DNA of 58,582 nt. Origin: an uncultured Clostridia bacterium (GTDB lineage Bacteria > Bacillota > Clostridia > Oscillospirales > Ruminococcaceae). Below the pieces are notes generated by a model. It was not told the origin of the DNA, did no database searches, and worked only from the letters and a program-made list of their open reading frames with translations. Position numbers and translations under genes: made by a program. The stretch spans positions 1 to 58,582 of the forward strand of contig CANQXS010000016.1 of NCBI GenBank assembly GCA_947627875.1. Reading direction: 5' to 3'. Positions 34,487 to 43,570 of this stretch are shown here, in pieces (the stretch's first letter is position 1; every line of letters begins with the position of its first letter).

Positions 34487-36540
34487 GACCTTCCCTCCTT
34501 GGCGCCTATTACGATTTTATAGTAGGAATGAGAGGTTATCTTGTAAACGAGCGCATAGCAGAGCGCAAAGATTGCGAAGCAGCCCGCCGCAACGAGGTAG
34601 AAGAGAGGAATATTGCGAAGATTAAAGAGCAGGAGCAGCCTGCTTATTATCGGCAGGGCGAAGCCGAGGTGAAGCGCCGCAAAAGCCAGCGGCAGGAAGA
34701 ACACCGTCAAAAGCTGCGAATTTATGCTCTTTCTTATGTCGCGGTCGGTCATTCCGACCTTTTTCATTATCTCGAACCTCGATCTGTCCTCGTAGCCCTC
34801 CGAAATCTGTTTGTAGTAGATTATCAGCACCGCCGCGAAGATGAACACCGCCGAGAGCATCAGCCCCAAGAAGAACAGCCCTCCGTAGAGCGTGAGAAAG
34901 TCGCTGCGGTCGAGCTCGCGGATATTAGCCGTGATGCTGACGAAGTCGTCGGAGTTTTCGGTGCGAAGATCATAGCAGAATCTACAGAAGTCCTCCCCGT
35001 AGGCTATCTGTTCCTCCGGCTCAAGCCCCATATCGAAGCAGTATACCCACTGATACGAGAGCATCGGGTCGCCGTTATAGGTCGCGAGCCTGTCGAGCCC
35101 TTCGACGGCTTTTCCGAGGTCTGGAACAACGAGCACCACCGACGGGATTATCGAGACCATAGCGTCGACGTCGATGCTGTAGTCCTTTACGCTGCCGACG
35201 ATTTTAAGCGTCCTGCCGTTGTTGAACGAAACCGTGTCGCCGCCGTAATCCCCGTGTACCGTAAAAATCAGCGCTTCGCCGTCGTTAAGGCTGTAATCGG
35301 TCCCGTAAATGCGGTTGTAATCCTCGAGAGAGGAAAATATGAACTCCGTAATTCCTTCGTCTACGATCTTGATCTCAGAGGTATCGAACAGCGATACGTC
35401 GGTCTCGACCGTGCCGTTCTTCAAATATCCCGCGACGCATATCTGCCGGCACTCAATTACGTTCTGCGGCACAAGACCGTGTTCGCTGTGGTAGCCGTTG
35501 AGCTTTTCGCGGAGCCGGTCTATGTTATCGTCCGACAAGTCTTCTATGCTGTTCATATAGTAGTAGGTGTCCATCTCCCTCGGGTACTGCCTCATAAGCG
35601 CGTTTTCGTTGCCGTAATAGAGGCTCGCGGTAGAGGATATCATAACGAGCACCATTGTCGCAAGAATGCAGATAGAGGCGAGCCCCGCGCCGTTGCGCTT
35701 CATTCTGTATACCATCGAGCTCAGCGAAACAAAGTGGTTCGGGCGGTAGTAATAGCTCTTGTTTTTCTGGAGTATGCGGCATAGCAGCACCGACCCCGAT
35801 ATCATCACAAGATAGGTCCCGATTATTACCATAACTACCGCAACAAAGAACAGGAATATTGCCGCGATGGGGTTTTCGGTCACAACGGCGATGTAATAAG
35901 CCCCGCCCAAAAGGACAATTCCGAGAATACCGAGCAGCCAATTTGCCTTCGGGGGCTTTTCGCCGACGTTTTCAGACCTCACGAGCGAGATAGCGGTCGA
36001 GAACCTCGTTTTTAGGACCGAGCTTATAAACAGCAGCAGGAAGATTATCCCGAAGACCTCGAGCGTAGAGAATACCGCCGAAGGTGCTACGTTGAGCGAA
36101 TAGTTTACGTCGCCCTGCAAAATGTTGACAAAGCAGAGCTCGGCGAGCTTCGAGAGGATTATCCCCGCGGGAATGCCTATCGCGAGGGATATCGCCGCGA
36201 TTATTACCGTCTCCCAGAAGATTATCAGAGTAAGGGCGTTTTTGCCCATTCCGAGAATGTTGTAAAGCCCGAATTCCCTCTTTCTGCGGCGTATCAGGAA
36301 GGAGTTGGTGTAAAAAAGGAATATCCCCGCGAATATCGCGATGACGAACGCGCCCATCATGAGAAATTCGCTTATTATTTCGCCGCCCGGGACCGTTCCG
36401 AGACCCGAAAAGTATTTCAGAAAGCCGATGATGTAATACATCACGACCATTCCTATACAGGTCAGGATATATGGGATATACAGCCGCCGATTCTTTCGTA
36501 TGCTGTCGAAGGCGAGCTTCGGATATAAATTCAGCTTCAT
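34483..36540 (-). CDS. BceB/VraG-type FtsX-like ABC permease
   Basis: A 685-residue permease with ten predicted helices and one large extracellular domain (about 325-540) between helices 7 and 8, the hallmark of BceB-type transporters that sense and remove cell-wall-active peptides such as bacitracin. The conserved FtsX segments (KREFGLYNILGMGK and SRFEIMKKVGMTDRDIRKSI) are present. It overlaps the ATPase gene by 4 bp upstream and a micropeptide gene by 4 bp downstream. With the kinase and response regulator it forms a full sensing module, the transporter acting as co-sensor. Confidence 0.92.
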   Translation of the reverse strand: MKLNLYPKLAFDSIRKNRRLYIPYILTCIGMVVMYYIIGFLKYFSGLGTVPGGEIISEFLMMGAFVIAIFAGIFLFYTNSFLIRRRKREFGLYNILGMGKNALTLIIFWETVIIAAISLAIGIPAGIILSKLAELCFVNILQGDVNYSLNVAPSAVFSTLEVFGIIFLLLFISSVLKTRFSTAISLVRSENVGEKPPKANWLLGILGIVLLGGAYYIAVVTENPIAAIFLFFVAVVMVIIGTYLVMISGSVLLCRILQKNKSYYYRPNHFVSLSSMVYRMKRNGAGLASICILATMVLVMISSTASLYYGNENALMRQYPREMDTYYYMNSIEDLSDDNIDRLREKLNGYHSEHGLVPQNVIECRQICVAGYLKNGTVETDVSLFDTSEIKIVDEGITEFIFSSLEDYNRIYGTDYSLNDGEALIFTVHGDYGGDTVSFNNGRTLKIVGSVKDYSIDVDAMVSIIPSVVLVVPDLGKAVEGLDRLATYNGDPMLSYQWVYCFDMGLEPEEQIAYGEDFCRFCYDLRTENSDDFVSITANIRELDRSDFLTLYGGLFFLGLMLSAVFIFAAVLIIYYKQISEGYEDRSRFEIMKKVGMTDRDIRKSINSQLLTVFFLPLAFAALHLGFALPIISRLLLLFNLRNIPLFYLVAAGCFAIFALCYALVYKITSHSYYKIVIGAKEGRS

Positions 36541-37301
36541 TCCCTCTCACCGCCCGTCGCAAGAATTGTGAGAGTGTCCGAAATGCGCTGATAGAACTGC
36601 TCGCGGGTGTCGTCGCCTCGGTAGAGCTGATGATACACCTCGCCGTCCCTGATAAACAGCACTCTTCCCGCCGAGCTCGCCGCCTTTACGGAATGAGTTA
36701 CCATAAGGATAGTCTGCCCGAGCATATTGACGTCGCAGAATAGCTTTAAAAGCTCGTCGGTCGAGCGGGAATCGAGCGCGCCTGTTGGCTCGTCGGCAAG
36801 GATTATCTTCGGGTCGGTTATCATCGCCCTCGCGACAGCAGCGCGCTGCTTCTGTCCGCCCGAGACCTCGTAGGGATATTTTTTCAAAATTCCGGGTATG
36901 CCTAACTTTGCGGCTATCGGGCGGAGCCTGTCCTGCATTTCGCGGTAGGGAGTCCCCGCGAGGACGAGCGGCAGAAAGATGTTGTCCTCGATAGTAAAGG
37001 TGTCCAAAAGGTTGAATTCCTGAAATACGAATCCCAAATTGTCCCGCCGAAACTGCGCTATCGCCGATTCCTTTATTTTGGCGAGGTTCAGGCCGTCCAA
37101 GATAACGCTGCCGCCCGTCGGCTTGTCGAGCGCGGCAAGAATATTCAGAAGGGTGGTCTTGCCCGAGCCTGATTCTCCCATTATCGCGGCGTATTCGCCC
37201 CTCTCGACGCTGAAATTGACGTTTTTCAGCGCCTCTACCTTGTTTCCTCCGAAGCGCGGCGAATATACCTTTCTTAAGCCGCTCACTTCAAGAATGCTCA
37301 T
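36537..37301 (-). CDS. BceA-type ABC transporter ATPase
   Basis: A 254-residue ATPase with Walker A GESGSGKTT, signature VSGGQKQR, Walker B IILADEP and the switch His in MVTHSVKAA, typical of the LolD/BceA group. The ATG at 37301 has GGAGG 8 nt upstream; a longer frame to 37439 runs through the promoter and operator and is rejected. ATGA overlap with the permease gene. It energises the permease. Confidence 0.95.
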   Translation of the reverse strand: MSILEVSGLRKVYSPRFGGNKVEALKNVNFSVERGEYAAIMGESGSGKTTLLNILAALDKPTGGSVILDGLNLAKIKESAIAQFRRDNLGFVFQEFNLLDTFTIEDNIFLPLVLAGTPYREMQDRLRPIAAKLGIPGILKKYPYEVSGGQKQRAAVARAMITDPKIILADEPTGALDSRSTDELLKLFCDVNMLGQTILMVTHSVKAASSAGRVLFIRDGEVYHQLYRGDDTREQFYQRISDTLTILATGGERE

Positions 37302-37313
37302 AAAATTACCTCC

Positions 37314-37407
37314 GTTCACTTTTGGTGAACCTATTTTACCGCAAGCGGGAAATGCGCCGCAATCGAATCGGCTTACATTTCCCGCCCGAAATCTTACATT
37401 TTTGTAA
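37314..37407 (-). promoter_or_regulatory. Promoter and BceR-like operator of the ABC genes
   Basis: A perfect TTACA-N4-TGTAA inverted repeat lies at 37394-37407, matching the established TNACA-N4-TGTAA binding motif of BceR-type regulators. Downstream on the - strand are a possible -35 TTGCGG (37357-37362), an 18-bp spacer and -10 TAAAAT (37333-37338), then a second dyad GTTCAC/GTGAAC (37314-37330) in the leader. The operator lies about 30 bp upstream of the -35, as in known Bce systems. Confidence 0.75.
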
Positions 37408-37410
37408 CAT

Positions 37411-38400
37411 TTACTCCGCGCCGAGCTCATACTGCTCAAGCTTTAACGACACCGCCGTTCCCTTCCCTATTTCGGAGGCTATGCTTATATCGGCGCCGAG
37501 GTTGCGGCATATCCTCTTGCAGAGATATAGTCCGAGCCCGCTCGAACGGCTGTCGAGCCTGCCGTTGCAGCCGGTATAGCCCTTCTCGAACACCCTCGGC
37601 AGGTCTTCGGGGGCTATCCCTATTCCGGTGTCCTCAATGCAGAGCGTCTTCGGCTCTTTGAAATAGATTTTAACGCTTCCCTCGCGGGTATATTTGAGCG
37701 AATTCGAGAGGAGCTGCTCTATAACAAACCGAAGCCATTTTTCGTCGGTCACTGCCGAAATATCCGTCCCGCCGTATTCGAGGGATATCTTCTTTAAAAT
37801 AAATTCCGAGGCGAACCGCTTCACTGCCTGCTTTATTATACCGTCGAGGGGGTATTCTTTAAAAACGTAGTCGCTCGAAACAGAGTCGAGCCGCAGATAC
37901 GCGAGTACCATTTCAACGTAGCTTTCTATCCTCATAAGCTCGGCGTAGAGCTTATGCGAAAGGGGAGTGTCCTCATTCTGAAGGCTGAGGCGCATCGAGG
38001 CTATCGGGGTCTTTATCTGGTGGACCCATACGGTGTAGTAGTCGACGGTGTCGCGGTATTTTGCCTCCGAAAGGTCTCTTAATTCCTTCATATCGCTCCG
38101 AAGCGCGGTCACGAGCTCGCCCATATCCTCGGCTTCTAAGCTTCGGGGCTCGGGGAGCTCCGAATTCGGGTCGTCGGAATTCTGAGCCGCAAGCTCATAT
38201 ATGCGGTGATTCTTTGCTGCTTTGCGAAAGTCCGCCGCGATAAGCCCTGCGGCTATAATCGCGCAGAGAAGCGCCGGATATGCTACGGCTTTTACCGGCA
38301 GGCGAAAGAGCAAAAACGACACCGCAAACACCGTTATGAACACCGCCGAGGCGATAATTATCCTGCGGCGGAAGTAAAGATACCTGAAAAACAGCTTCAT
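37411..38400 (-). CDS. BceS-type intramembrane-sensing histidine kinase
   Basis: A 329-residue kinase with two N-terminal helices (about 15-33 and 38-56) and almost no extracellular loop, so it cannot sense ligand directly and relies on the transporter. The phosphoacceptor is H127 in VWVHQIKTPIASM; the ATPase part shows NSLKYT (N box), DTGIGI (G1) and SSGLGLYL (G2). The ATG at 38400, preceded by GGAG and 4 nt after the regulator stop, is preferred to a TTG at 38415. Confidence 0.92.
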   Translation of the reverse strand: MKLFFRYLYFRRRIIIASAVFITVFAVSFLLFRLPVKAVAYPALLCAIIAAGLIAADFRKAAKNHRIYELAAQNSDDPNSELPEPRSLEAEDMGELVTALRSDMKELRDLSEAKYRDTVDYYTVWVHQIKTPIASMRLSLQNEDTPLSHKLYAELMRIESYVEMVLAYLRLDSVSSDYVFKEYPLDGIIKQAVKRFASEFILKKISLEYGGTDISAVTDEKWLRFVIEQLLSNSLKYTREGSVKIYFKEPKTLCIEDTGIGIAPEDLPRVFEKGYTGCNGRLDSRSSGLGLYLCKRICRNLGADISIASEIGKGTAVSLKLEQYELGAE

Positions 38401-38404
38401 AAAA

Positions 38405-39076
38405 TCACTCCACAATATATCCCACGCCGAATTTTGTAGCGATGAATCCCTCGAGCCCGGCGGCGTCGAGCTTCTTTCTTAAGCGGTTCACGTTTACGGT
38501 CAGGGTGTTTTCGTCTACGAAGGAATCGGTGTTCCAGAGGCGCTCCATAAGCCTTTCGCGGCTTACCGTCCGCCCCTTGTTCTCCATAAGGCAGGCGAGA
38601 ATGCGCAGCTCGTTCTGGGTGAGCGATATCTGCTCTCCGTTGAATATTAAGGTCCCGTCGGCGGTATTCAAAAGCGCTCCTCGGTGCTCTATAACCGGAA
38701 CTCCCGCCGCAAAATCGTAGGTCCGCCTTAAAAGCGCCTGCACCTTCGCCATAAGAACGCTCATATCGAAGGGCTTGGCGATAAAATCGTCGGCGCCGAG
38801 GTTCATCGCCATAATAATATTCATATTGTCAGAGGCGGAGGAGATGAAGATTATCGGGACCTTTGAAGCCCTGCGTATCTCCGCGCACCAGTAATAGCCG
38901 TCGTAGAAGGGCAGCGAGATATCCAAAAGTACGATATGGGGCGAAAACTCGGCGAATTCCCGCAGAATTCCGCGAAAATCCGATACCGCGCGGACCTCGA
39001 AGTCCCAAGCCGACGCCTGCTCCGCGACCGCCTCGGCGATCCCGAGGTCGTCTTCAACTATCATAAGACGGTACAT
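38405..39076 (-). CDS. BceR-type OmpR-family response regulator
   Basis: A 223-residue response regulator: receiver domain (1-115) with phospho-acceptor D52 in IVLLDISLPFYDG, the acidic pair at D9-D10 and Lys in DDFIAKPFD, then a winged-helix domain (about 130-223) ending in RTVSRERLMERLW and FVDENTLTVNVNRLRKKL. It is first in the five- or six-gene module and would bind the TTACA-N4-TGTAA box upstream of the ABC genes. Confidence 0.95.
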   Translation of the reverse strand: MYRLMIVEDDLGIAEAVAEQASAWDFEVRAVSDFRGILREFAEFSPHIVLLDISLPFYDGYYWCAEIRRASKVPIIFISSASDNMNIIMAMNLGADDFIAKPFDMSVLMAKVQALLRRTYDFAAGVPVIEHRGALLNTADGTLIFNGEQISLTQNELRILACLMENKGRTVSRERLMERLWNTDSFVDENTLTVNVNRLRKKLDAAGLEGFIATKFGVGYIVE

Positions 39077-39274
39077 ATTAGCCTCCCGAAAAATCAGTCA
39101 TTTACTATAATAATACATTTTTGCGGGGAATTGTCAAGCGGGGGAGCGAGAAGCTTCAAGGCGCAAAAAAATCCCTCGGCTCAATAAAATGAATATCCGG
39201 CTCTCCGAAAACCATATCAAGTGAAGAAAATGCATATGTTCCGTTCAGGTATACGCGCGCAAATCGAGATTAAA

Positions 39275-39339
39275 ATATTTATACGATATTAAAATATTGT
39301 GATTGACAAACGCCTTTTGCTATTGTATCGTATAAATAT
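39275..39339. promoter_or_regulatory. Perfect 14-bp inverted repeat around the GH30 promoter
   Basis: ATATTTATACGATA (39275-39288) and TATCGTATAAATAT (39326-39339) are exact reverse complements 37 bp apart. A TTGACA -35 (39303-39308) lies between them and the right arm covers the probable -10 region. Binding of one regulator to both arms could loop or block the promoter. The AraC-family gene downstream of GH30 is the nearest candidate binder. Confidence 0.7.
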
Positions 39340-39373
39340 AGTTATATGATCAATCCTGAAAGGAAGATTCGGT

Positions 39374-40891
39374 ATGAAAAAGCTTGCCGCAGTAATTTCG
39401 GCGCTTATGCTGTCGGTCTGCCTCTGCGCAAATTCCTTTGCCGCGGGCGGCACCGTTAAAATCGATATGAAAAAGACCCACCAGACCATCGACGGCTTCG
39501 GCGCGGCATACACCTGGTACCTCGAACGCCTCACAAAGAACAGCGGCGCCGAGGAAGCCTACGACTGGACGTTTTCCGAGGCTGGCTTCAATATCCTGAG
39601 ATTCATCTACCCGAAGCCCGACAACAGCGGTCCGACCACGATAGAAAACTGCAAGCTCGTTTACGACGCCGCCGTTGAGCGCGGAGTCGACCCGCTCGTT
39701 CTCATCACCCACTGCGGGGCTTACGTCATAAACGAGGATTACAGCGAGTTTACCGTTGATTCCGAGGACAGCACAAAGGCGCATTACGTTCTCAAAAAGG
39801 ACGAAAACGGTGAGTTTATGTACGACGTTTTCGCTGAGCACTGCGTTCAGGTAATAAAAGACTTCGAGGACGCCGGCATACCCGTCGATTATTTCAGTTT
39901 TGCAAACGAAGTCGAATGGCAGATAAGGGATTATCAGCCCTGGAAGGAGCCGGAGGAATACGCGAGCTTTTATTTCGGACCCGAGGAGACCGACTGCCAT
40001 CCCGCCTACTGGAAGCAGTATATAGCGATATACGACGCCTTTGAGCGCGAATTCGGCGACGGCGCACCCGAGATAATCGGCACCGAGGTGATGAACGGCT
40101 CGCTCGACAAGCTCAAGCCCTACCTCGACCCTCTTATCGAAGCCCGCCCCGACATTATGAAGACGATAGGCTTCCATATTTACGGCACCGACGCAACGCC
40201 CGAGACCTTTGCCGCCGTAGGCGAGGAGTACCCCGAATATAAGAAGTGGCAGACGGAGTGGTGCTCGAGCGACTACTTCACCAACGCCGAGATAATCATA
40301 GATATGCTCACCGAGGAGGACCTCAACGCCTATCTCTATTGGAACGGGATCTGGGCTTTCGACGAGGGCGAATGCCTGATAGAGGCTTCGGGCAGCAACA
40401 GCGAGCTCAAGCGCAACGGCTGCTTCTATATGATGGAGCACTTCTCCTCGTTTATAAAGAGGGGATATTTAAGAGTGGATACGAGCGGGGAGTATAACAG
40501 CAAGGTCGCGGCGTTCCGTTCTCCCGACGGCTCGAAGCTCGTGGCGGTTATAATGAACCCCGCCGAAGAGTCCGAAAAGCTCGATTTAGACCTCGGCGAC
40601 AGCAAGGTGATCGGCTCAAAGGTATATCAGTCGACCGAAGGGGAGAATAACTTCAAGAACGAATATCTTAAAGACCTCGGCGAATGCGTTATGAGTGAGA
40701 CCCTGCCCGCAAGGAGCCTTACGACGATAGTTTTCGACTTGGAGCCCGACCCGAATTACGTTCCGGCTGCCGAGGAGAGCGTCGGGAGCTCGGGCGGCGC
40801 GGACCCGGTGGTTATAGCCGTTATCGCGGTAGGCGCGGTGATAGTCGCCGCGGCGGTCATAGCGGTTATAATTGCGGTAAAAAAGAAATAA
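39374..40891 (+). CDS. Membrane-anchored glycoside hydrolase family 30 enzyme (xylanase-like)
   Basis: A 505-residue exported enzyme: signal peptide (about 1-23, ending NSFAA), a (beta/alpha)8 catalytic domain with associated beta-sandwich, then a Ser/Gly linker and a C-terminal membrane helix (about 477-500) ending KKK. The acid/base is E179 in SFANEVEW and the nucleophile E295 in KWQTEWCSSD. The opening HQTIDGFGAAYTW is the GH30 consensus; subgroup 8 members cut glucuronoxylan, others act on beta-glucosides or fucosides, so xylan is likely but not proved. The surface location suits polymer breakdown. It is controlled by the 14-bp inverted repeat upstream. Confidence 0.88.
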   Translation: MKKLAAVISALMLSVCLCANSFAAGGTVKIDMKKTHQTIDGFGAAYTWYLERLTKNSGAEEAYDWTFSEAGFNILRFIYPKPDNSGPTTIENCKLVYDAAVERGVDPLVLITHCGAYVINEDYSEFTVDSEDSTKAHYVLKKDENGEFMYDVFAEHCVQVIKDFEDAGIPVDYFSFANEVEWQIRDYQPWKEPEEYASFYFGPEETDCHPAYWKQYIAIYDAFEREFGDGAPEIIGTEVMNGSLDKLKPYLDPLIEARPDIMKTIGFHIYGTDATPETFAAVGEEYPEYKKWQTEWCSSDYFTNAEIIIDMLTEEDLNAYLYWNGIWAFDEGECLIEASGSNSELKRNGCFYMMEHFSSFIKRGYLRVDTSGEYNSKVAAFRSPDGSKLVAVIMNPAEESEKLDLDLGDSKVIGSKVYQSTEGENNFKNEYLKDLGECVMSETLPARSLTTIVFDLEPDPNYVPAAEESVGSSGGADPVVIAVIAVGAVIVAAAVIAVIIAVKKK

Positions 40892-40948
40892 TAAGTCTCA
40901 ACGAAAGCAGAATTTCCCGATTTAAAAAAGACTTAAAAGTTTTCGGTC

Positions 40949-41103
40949 GAGCCTTTTCCAAAAGGCTCGCAGGTTCCAAGGGCAGAGCCCTTGGTCGCAG
41001 CCCGTGGGCTGCGAAATCCTTATACAATCAAAAATCAGGAGGGTAGCTCGAATCCGTCCGGTGGACGGTTCGGGCGCAGGGGACCCTATTAAGGGGTCCC
41101 CTG
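40949..41103 (+). repeat. Four-hairpin dispersed repeat array, copy 1
   Basis: Four perfect hairpins in a row: GAGCCTTTT/AAAAGGCTC (40949-40968), CCAAGGGC/GCCCTTGG (40976-40994), CGCAGCCC/GGGCTGCG (40996-41013) and CAGGGGACCC/GGGTCCCCTG (41077-41103). The stretch 41011-41064 recurs inverted at 54928-54981. Confidence 0.8.
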
Positions 41104-41152
41104 ATTTGACTCGCGGCGAGCAAGGCAAATCAACTCCAGGATTATTCAAAAA

Positions 41153-41185
41153 ACAGCGGCAAGCTTACTCACCTGCCGCTGTTTT
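41153..41185. terminator. Bidirectional terminator
   Basis: ACAGCGGCA (41153-41161) pairs with TGCCGCTGT (41174-41182), flanked by A6 and T5, at the 3' end of the AraC-type gene. Confidence 0.82.
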
Positions 41186-42031
41186 TCACTGCCTGCCGAA
41201 TTCCCTGCGGAATTCGAGCGGGCTTGTTTTTTCATACTTCCTGAACACCGCGCAGAAGTAGCTCTCTCCGTTGAAGCCGCAGGCTTCGGAGATGTCCCTG
41301 ACCGTCATATCCGCTTCGCTCATTAAAAGCTCCTTTGCGAGGCGTATCCGAGTGAGATTGACGTATTCAAATACCGTCCGCGAGGTCGAGCGCTTGAATA
41401 AAATGCTGAGATACTGCGGAGTTACGCCCGCGATCTCGGCGAACTCTGAAAGGGTGAACTGCTTTCCGCAGTTGGCGTTTATGTAGCTTATAACCGGCTC
41501 GAGTTTTCGCAGCCTGTCGTCGAAGGAGGCGTTTTCGCTCTTCGAGGTTAGGCTCATAATATCGAGCATTATGTCGAATGTAAGGAGCGAGCAGCGGTTT
41601 GCCGATGAAGGACCGCTCAGCGCGGCGTAATAGAGTTCCTCGATCTTCGTGGCAATCCTCTGGGGCGATGATATATAAAACACCCCCGAGCCTGTCAGAC
41701 CCATAGTGTTTTTAAAGAAATCCGCGACGCCTCTGCCGTTGAACACTACCCAGTCGGTGAGCCATTCGCCTCCCAAAGGGCGGAATTTATGGGGCTCGTC
41801 GGCTTCGGGATAATGCGGAAAGAGCAGAAATCCCTGCCCCTCGCTTATAACGTAGCGCCTGTCGCCTATAAAAAGCTCGCCCTTTCCCTTGCGGCACTGC
41901 CGCCATTGGTATAGGTGGAACCCCTTCGGGCGGTCTACGCTCTCCTGCTCGTGGCAAACGCCCATTCCGCGCGGAAAGAACGGCAGGGAATCGGTGAAGC
42001 TTATAAGGGTAGGATATATCATTTTTCCCAT
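41186..42031 (-). CDS. AraC family transcriptional regulator
   Basis: A 281-residue regulator: N-terminal cupin-like sensor domain (HLYQWRQCRKGKGELFIGDRRYVISEGQGF, about residues 40-75, quoted in part) and a C-terminal double HTH (FTLSEFAEIAGVTPQYLSIL and VRDISEACGFNGESYFCAVF). The ATG at 42031 has AAAGGAG 8 nt upstream; a longer frame is rejected. AraC proteins of this kind often control neighbouring polysaccharide genes, so the convergent GH30 gene is the natural target, with the inverted repeat as its site; this is inference. Confidence 0.9.
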   Translation of the reverse strand: MGKMIYPTLISFTDSLPFFPRGMGVCHEQESVDRPKGFHLYQWRQCRKGKGELFIGDRRYVISEGQGFLLFPHYPEADEPHKFRPLGGEWLTDWVVFNGRGVADFFKNTMGLTGSGVFYISSPQRIATKIEELYYAALSGPSSANRCSLLTFDIMLDIMSLTSKSENASFDDRLRKLEPVISYINANCGKQFTLSEFAEIAGVTPQYLSILFKRSTSRTVFEYVNLTRIRLAKELLMSEADMTVRDISEACGFNGESYFCAVFRKYEKTSPLEFRREFGRQ

Positions 42032-42186
42032 ATGCCCGTCTCCTTTCGGAAGATATAGTTTGATTTTATAACGCAAAGGGAGAAATGTCAATCGGAGCTT
42101 TATATTCCGCATCTTCGTACCGCTTTAATCATAGGGACGTTTTAACTCGGCGAAATCGTATTAAGCAGCTCCATAGTTTCCTATCC

Positions 42187-42215
42187 TTGACACTTCCCCG
42201 CGCTTGTGGTAAAAT
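42187..42215 (+). promoter_or_regulatory. rmuC promoter
   Basis: Perfect TTGACA (42187-42192), a 17-bp spacer and TAAAAT (42210-42215), about 20 bp before the rmuC ribosome site. Confidence 0.8.
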
Positions 42216-42242
42216 TTAAAAAAACGAAAAGGAGCCGAAATT

Positions 42243-43517
42243 ATGGAAACGGTAATAATCCTGCTTTTAGCGCTGCTGCTCGCGGCGGCGATAGTAATAC
42301 TGATAAAGCTCTTTTCTAAGAGCGGCGGCGAGGCGTCGGTAAAAATGGACATCATCGGCGATCGGCTCGACAGGCTCGCGGGATCTTCGGAGCAGTCGCA
42401 GGCGCTGCTTCGCAAGGAGCTTTCGGACAGCTCGCTCAACCTCTCGGCAACGCTCACCGAGCGCCAAAAGCTCAGCGACCAAAGCCTCGACAACCGCCTC
42501 AAGGCTATGGAGGAGCGGCTCCACAACATCGAGCGGAGCAATCAGAATTCGATAGCTCTTATGCAGGAGGCAGTAACGCGGCAGCTCACCGACATAAAGG
42601 ACGACAACTCGAAGCGTCTCGAGCAGATCCGCGTTACCGTCGACGAAAAGCTCCAGACCACCCTCGAAGAGAAGATGAATCGCTCGTTTAAGACGGTTAG
42701 CGAGCAGCTCGAGCAGGTCTATAAGGGTCTCGGGGAGATGCAGAGCCTCGCCTCGGGCGTCGGCGATTTAAAAAAGGTGCTCTCAAACGTAAAGAACCGC
42801 GGCATTCTCGGCGAAATGCAGCTCGGGGCTATACTCTCGGAGATACTTGCGCCCGAGCAGTATGCGACCAACGTCGAGACTGTCCCCGCGAGCGGCAACA
42901 GAGTTGAATTCGCGATAAAGCTCCCCGGCGAGGGCGAGGGAACAGTCTGGCTGCCGATAGATTCAAAATTCCCCGGCGACACCTATTCCGCGCTCCAGTC
43001 GGCTTATGATTCCGGCGACAAAGAAGCCGTAGACGCGGCTTTTAAAGAGCTCACTGTAAGGATAAAGGCGAGCGCCAAGGACATTCGCGACAAATACGTC
43101 AAGCCGCCGTATACCACCAACTTCGGGATAATGTTCCTGCCGTTTGAGGGGCTTTATGCCGAGGTCGTGAACCACGGGCTCGTCGAGGAACTCCAGCGGC
43201 TATATCAGGTAAACGTAGCGGGACCGTCGACTATGGCGGCGCTGCTCAATTCGCTCTATATGGGCTTCAGGACCCTCGCGATACAAAAGCGCAGCGACGA
43301 GGTCTGGCGGGTGCTCGCGAAGGTAAAGAGCGAGTTCGACAAGTTTGAAGACGTTCTTACCAAGACCCAGCGCCATATGAAGCAGGTCGAGGACGACCTC
43401 ACGACCCTTGTAGGCACGAGGACGAACACCATTCAGCGCGCGCTCAGAGACGTCGAGCGGCTCGATGATCAGGAGGACGGCAAGCCCTCGCTGCCCCCGC
43501 CCGACGGCGGATTCTGA
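42243..43517 (+). CDS. rmuC: RmuC family DNA recombination protein
   Basis: A 424-residue RmuC protein: an N-terminal membrane helix (3-24), a long coiled coil (about 35-165) and a C-terminal nuclease-like core, recognisable by NRGILGEMQLGAIL, WLPIDSKFPGDTY and LPFEGLYAEVV. RmuC limits DNA inversions and is thought to be a nuclease of the PD-(D/E)XK type tethered to the membrane. AAAGGAG precedes the ATG. Confidence 0.93.
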   Translation: METVIILLLALLLAAAIVILIKLFSKSGGEASVKMDIIGDRLDRLAGSSEQSQALLRKELSDSSLNLSATLTERQKLSDQSLDNRLKAMEERLHNIERSNQNSIALMQEAVTRQLTDIKDDNSKRLEQIRVTVDEKLQTTLEEKMNRSFKTVSEQLEQVYKGLGEMQSLASGVGDLKKVLSNVKNRGILGEMQLGAILSEILAPEQYATNVETVPASGNRVEFAIKLPGEGEGTVWLPIDSKFPGDTYSALQSAYDSGDKEAVDAAFKELTVRIKASAKDIRDKYVKPPYTTNFGIMFLPFEGLYAEVVNHGLVEELQRLYQVNVAGPSTMAALLNSLYMGFRTLAIQKRSDEVWRVLAKVKSEFDKFEDVLTKTQRHMKQVEDDLTTLVGTRTNTIQRALRDVERLDDQEDGKPSLPPPDGGF

Positions 43518-43570
43518 GCGGGGAAAGTAGAAAAATCCGAATTTACGGAGCTGACGGAGGCGGTGCATTT

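Noticed and set aside
34528-35784. A 418-codon + strand frame opposite the FtsX-like permease
   Set aside because: Arg/Val-rich antisense artefact with no start context; the permease has clear membrane topology and overlaps.
36537-37439. N-terminally extended ATPase start
   Set aside because: The extension crosses the promoter and BceR-like box; GGAGG precedes the ATG at 37301.
39350-40441. A 363-codon - strand frame opposite the GH30 gene
   Set aside because: Antisense shadow; the GH30 catalytic motifs are on the + strand.
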